15,583 nucleotides of DNA, taken from positions 1 through 15,583 of the forward strand of contig JAUVNV010000027.1 of assembly GCA_030599515.1 (NCBI GenBank), given 5' to 3'. Positions 14,197 through 15,583 of this stretch are shown here, piece by piece. Position 1 is the first letter of the stretch. The number at the start of each line of letters is the position of its first letter. The notes under the pieces were generated by a model, which saw nothing but the letters and a program-made list of their open reading frames with translations, was not told where the DNA came from and made no database searches. Both the position numbers and the translations under genes were made by a program. This DNA is from Acidimicrobiia bacterium. GTDB taxonomy: Bacteria; Actinomycetota; Acidimicrobiia; Spongiisociales; UBA5794.

Positions 14197-14598
14197 TCAG
14201 GACTCTGCGTAGGTCGGAAGGAAGCGGTGAACGAGCCTCACGTCATTGTTCTCGTGCAGCAGGATGATCACGCCGTCTTCAACGCGGAAGACATCGACAC
14301 CATGGTTCTCCCACGGGACACCGGTTCGCGTGCGGGCCGTCTCGGACCAGGTGACCGCAGCCCAACTGCCGTCGACGATCGTCCGATGGGTCGTGAAGGA
14401 GAGGTCCTCGAGCAGACCTGCCGAGAACGCGAAGAAGGCTCGTGCCGCCTCGATGCCACGAAGACGGGCCTGGCCGAGGAAGCGAATCTCGACGCCGTCG
14501 GACATGAGAACGAGCATCGCGTCGGCGTCTCCGGCAAGGAACGCACGGTAGAAGGCCTCGACGACGCAGCGGGTATCGCGATCGTTCAGGACCACCAC
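14197..14598 (-). CDS. SnoaL / NTF2-like protein
   Basis: A 133-aa single-domain NTF2-fold protein. It has the SnoaL-like start VVEAFYRAFLAGDADAML, a VEIRFLG strand, RGIEAARAFFAFSAGLL, then WAAVTWSETART and a closing GVDVFRVEDGVI strand with a His/Asn-containing tail. The pattern matches nuclear-transport-factor-2 / ketosteroid-isomerase-like families used as isomerases, cyclases, hydrolases or dehydratases in small-molecule pathways. The start, GTG 14598, directly follows the SDR stop (TGA then GTG), so the pair is co-transcribed and probably coupled; a second GTG at 14595 is equally possible. It is distinct in sequence from the NTF2-like protein at 7438. The substrate is unknown, but its place suggests it handles the product of the adjacent SDR. 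Confidence 0.85.
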   Translation of the reverse strand: MVVLNDRDTRCVVEAFYRAFLAGDADAMLVLMSDGVEIRFLGQARLRGIEAARAFFAFSAGLLEDLSFTTHRTIVDGSWAAVTWSETARTRTGVPWENHGVDVFRVEDGVIILLHENNDVRLVHRFLPTYAES

Positions 14599-15360
14599 TC
14601 AGAACCTCGGGAGTCGGAGTCCGCCGTCCACGGGGATGATGGACCCGGTGACCATGTCGAATGCCGGCGTGCACAACAGGTAGACGATCTCGGCCACTTC
14701 AGCTCGTGTGGCGAGGCGCCCCGCCGGCGTGCGCGCCGTGACCTGCTCGGCCCATTTGGCGGCGAACTCTCCAAGGTCATCGAGGCTCTCGAGTATCTGT
14801 CCGGGAGCTACGGCATTGACGGTGATCTCCGGCGCCAGCTCCAGTGCCAGTTCCTCGGTCAGGACTCCGATCGCCGCTTTGGCGAGCCCGTAGATCGAGC
14901 GGTTGCGTACGAAAGCAGAGACCGCGGAGATGTTGACGATTCGGCCCCAGCCGGAGGCGCGCATGCCCGGAACCACGGACCGCGTGGCGAGATAGGTCGC
15001 CTTGGCGTTGCCGTCCCAGACCTGGTCCCACTCCTCCTCGTTCATGTCCGTGAACGCGGTCATCCCGTAGGGCCCTGTGTTGTTGACCAGCACATCGATC
15101 GGACCACCAAGTTCGGCTACAGCCCGAGATACCGCGGCCTCGACTTCGTCGGACTTCGTCATGTCGGCGGGCACGGCAACGTGACGACGCCCACCGTCCG
15201 CGGTGAGGCGTGTCACCAGATCCTCGGCCTCCGACCGGGACGTGCGATAGTTGACGGCGACCGACATTCCGGCGCGTGCGAGCCGATGGGCGATCTCCGG
15301 GCCGAGGTTGCGGGAAGCTCCGGTCACCAGGGCTCGTCTACCTTCGAGTGTTGCGCTCAT
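14599..15360 (-). CDS. SDR family oxidoreductase (first gene of the catabolic cluster)
   Basis: A 253-aa NAD(P)-dependent SDR. The cofactor loop is TGASRNLG (13-20), with Asn in place of the middle Gly; NNTGPY (93-98) replaces NNAG. Asn118, Ser145, Tyr157 and Lys161 form the expected tetrad (IYGLAK). The C-terminus VTGSIIPVDGGLRLPRF shares the rare LPRF end with the paralogue at 8648-9415. ATG 15360 is chosen because GAGGGAGA lies just upstream (spacing about 4) and the first strand begins ten residues later; the longer reading to 15561 is non-coding in character. It heads the minus-strand cluster and abuts the NTF2-like gene. An oxoacyl-reductase-like or alcohol dehydrogenase role is likely; the substrate is not identifiable. 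Confidence 0.92.
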   Translation of the reverse strand: MSATLEGRRALVTGASRNLGPEIAHRLARAGMSVAVNYRTSRSEAEDLVTRLTADGGRRHVAVPADMTKSDEVEAAVSRAVAELGGPIDVLVNNTGPYGMTAFTDMNEEEWDQVWDGNAKATYLATRSVVPGMRASGWGRIVNISAVSAFVRNRSIYGLAKAAIGVLTEELALELAPEITVNAVAPGQILESLDDLGEFAAKWAEQVTARTPAGRLATRAEVAEIVYLLCTPAFDMVTGSIIPVDGGLRLPRF

Positions 15361-15388
15361 GGTCTCTCCCTCGACGGCGTCACCGGGG

Positions 15389-15394
15389 AATCTA
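15389..15394 (-). promoter_or_regulatory. Candidate -10 box for the cluster's first SDR
   Basis: TAGATT on the minus strand fits TANNNT and begins 34 nt before ATG 15360. Close upstream are two direct copies of TGAGTC (plus-strand 15401-15406 and 15408-15413), a possible regulator site in the -20 to -35 zone. Confidence 0.3.
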
Positions 15395-15529
15395 GTGTCC
15401 TGAGTCGTGAGTCCGTGCTGATCTTGCCGAGGCATCGGCGCTTCTGGCAAGGACGCACAACGAAGGCGCAGTCTGGACTGCGGCGAGACGGAGGACGCCG
15501 CCAGGGGCGTCGACGGCCGGCAAGATTCT

Positions 15530-15583
15530 GTGCATGATTTGCGACTCGGGACACCAGGCATCGCGAGACACGACGGCGACTCG
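15530..15583 (+). CDS. Possible start of a divergent gene (truncated by window end)
   Basis: An open frame from GTG 15530 to the window end reads VHDLRLGTPGIARHDGDS, with mostly G/C third positions. It would diverge from the SDR cluster. There is no clear Shine-Dalgarno and only 18 codons, so it may not be a gene; no family can be assigned. Confidence 0.2.
   Translation, partial: MHDLRLGTPGIARHDGDS

Noticed and set aside
14227..15537. 436-codon plus-strand open frame
   Set aside because: It lies antisense to the NTF2-like gene and SDR, both with clear motifs and ribosome-binding sites; its composition (His, Gly, Arg, Asp rich) is that of a shadow frame.
1..15583. tRNA, rRNA, insertion sequences or integration sites
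   Set aside because: Scanned by eye on both strands; no cloverleaf, rRNA-like stretch, transposase or integrase motif or terminal inverted repeats flanking a gene were seen. A covariance-model search would be decisive.

Overview
This is a GC-rich (about 62%, estimated by eye), densely packed bacterial chromosome segment. Gene types (DUF805, DUF2252, Uup-like ABC-F), frequent GTG starts and candidate -10 boxes of the form TANNNT suggest a high-GC actinobacterium, perhaps an acidimicrobial lineage. That placement is inference; no rRNA or other phylogenetic marker is present.

Left part (1-7429), mostly unrelated housekeeping genes: the 3' end of an aldo/keto reductase; a short G/C hairpin of dispersed-repeat type; an ABC-F ATPase; a convergent zinc-ribbon Nudix hydrolase; a 353-bp intergenic stretch with two identical 49-bp palindromic repeats and a probable C-terminal remnant of an SDR gene; a DUF2252 protein with kinase-like motifs in permuted order; a 17-bp perfect hairpin; two tandem DUF805 membrane-protein genes that share a 100-bp exactly identical block; and a stand-alone acetolactate synthase large subunit (ilvB).

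Right part (7438-15360), an accessory catabolic cluster: an NTF2-like gene and a classical SDR diverge from a short intergenic region. Beyond them, seven minus-strand genes run from 15360 down to 8648: SDR, NTF2-like protein, the FAD, 2Fe-2S and molybdopterin subunits of a xanthine-oxidase-family hydroxylase (order as in coxMSL, but without the CO dehydrogenase active-site loop), a DUF917 / S-methyl-thiohydantoin-desulfurase-family protein, and a second SDR paralogous to the first. ATGA overlaps and near-zero gaps imply one or two operons. The likeliest joint role is oxidation of a small (hetero)cyclic or carbonyl compound: the molybdenum enzyme inserts oxygen from water, the SDRs interconvert alcohols and ketones, and the DUF917 and NTF2-like proteins handle intermediates. 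The substrate cannot be read from the sequence. This cluster is the best candidate for an undescribed system. No transposase, integrase, CRISPR array, tRNA or rRNA was seen.
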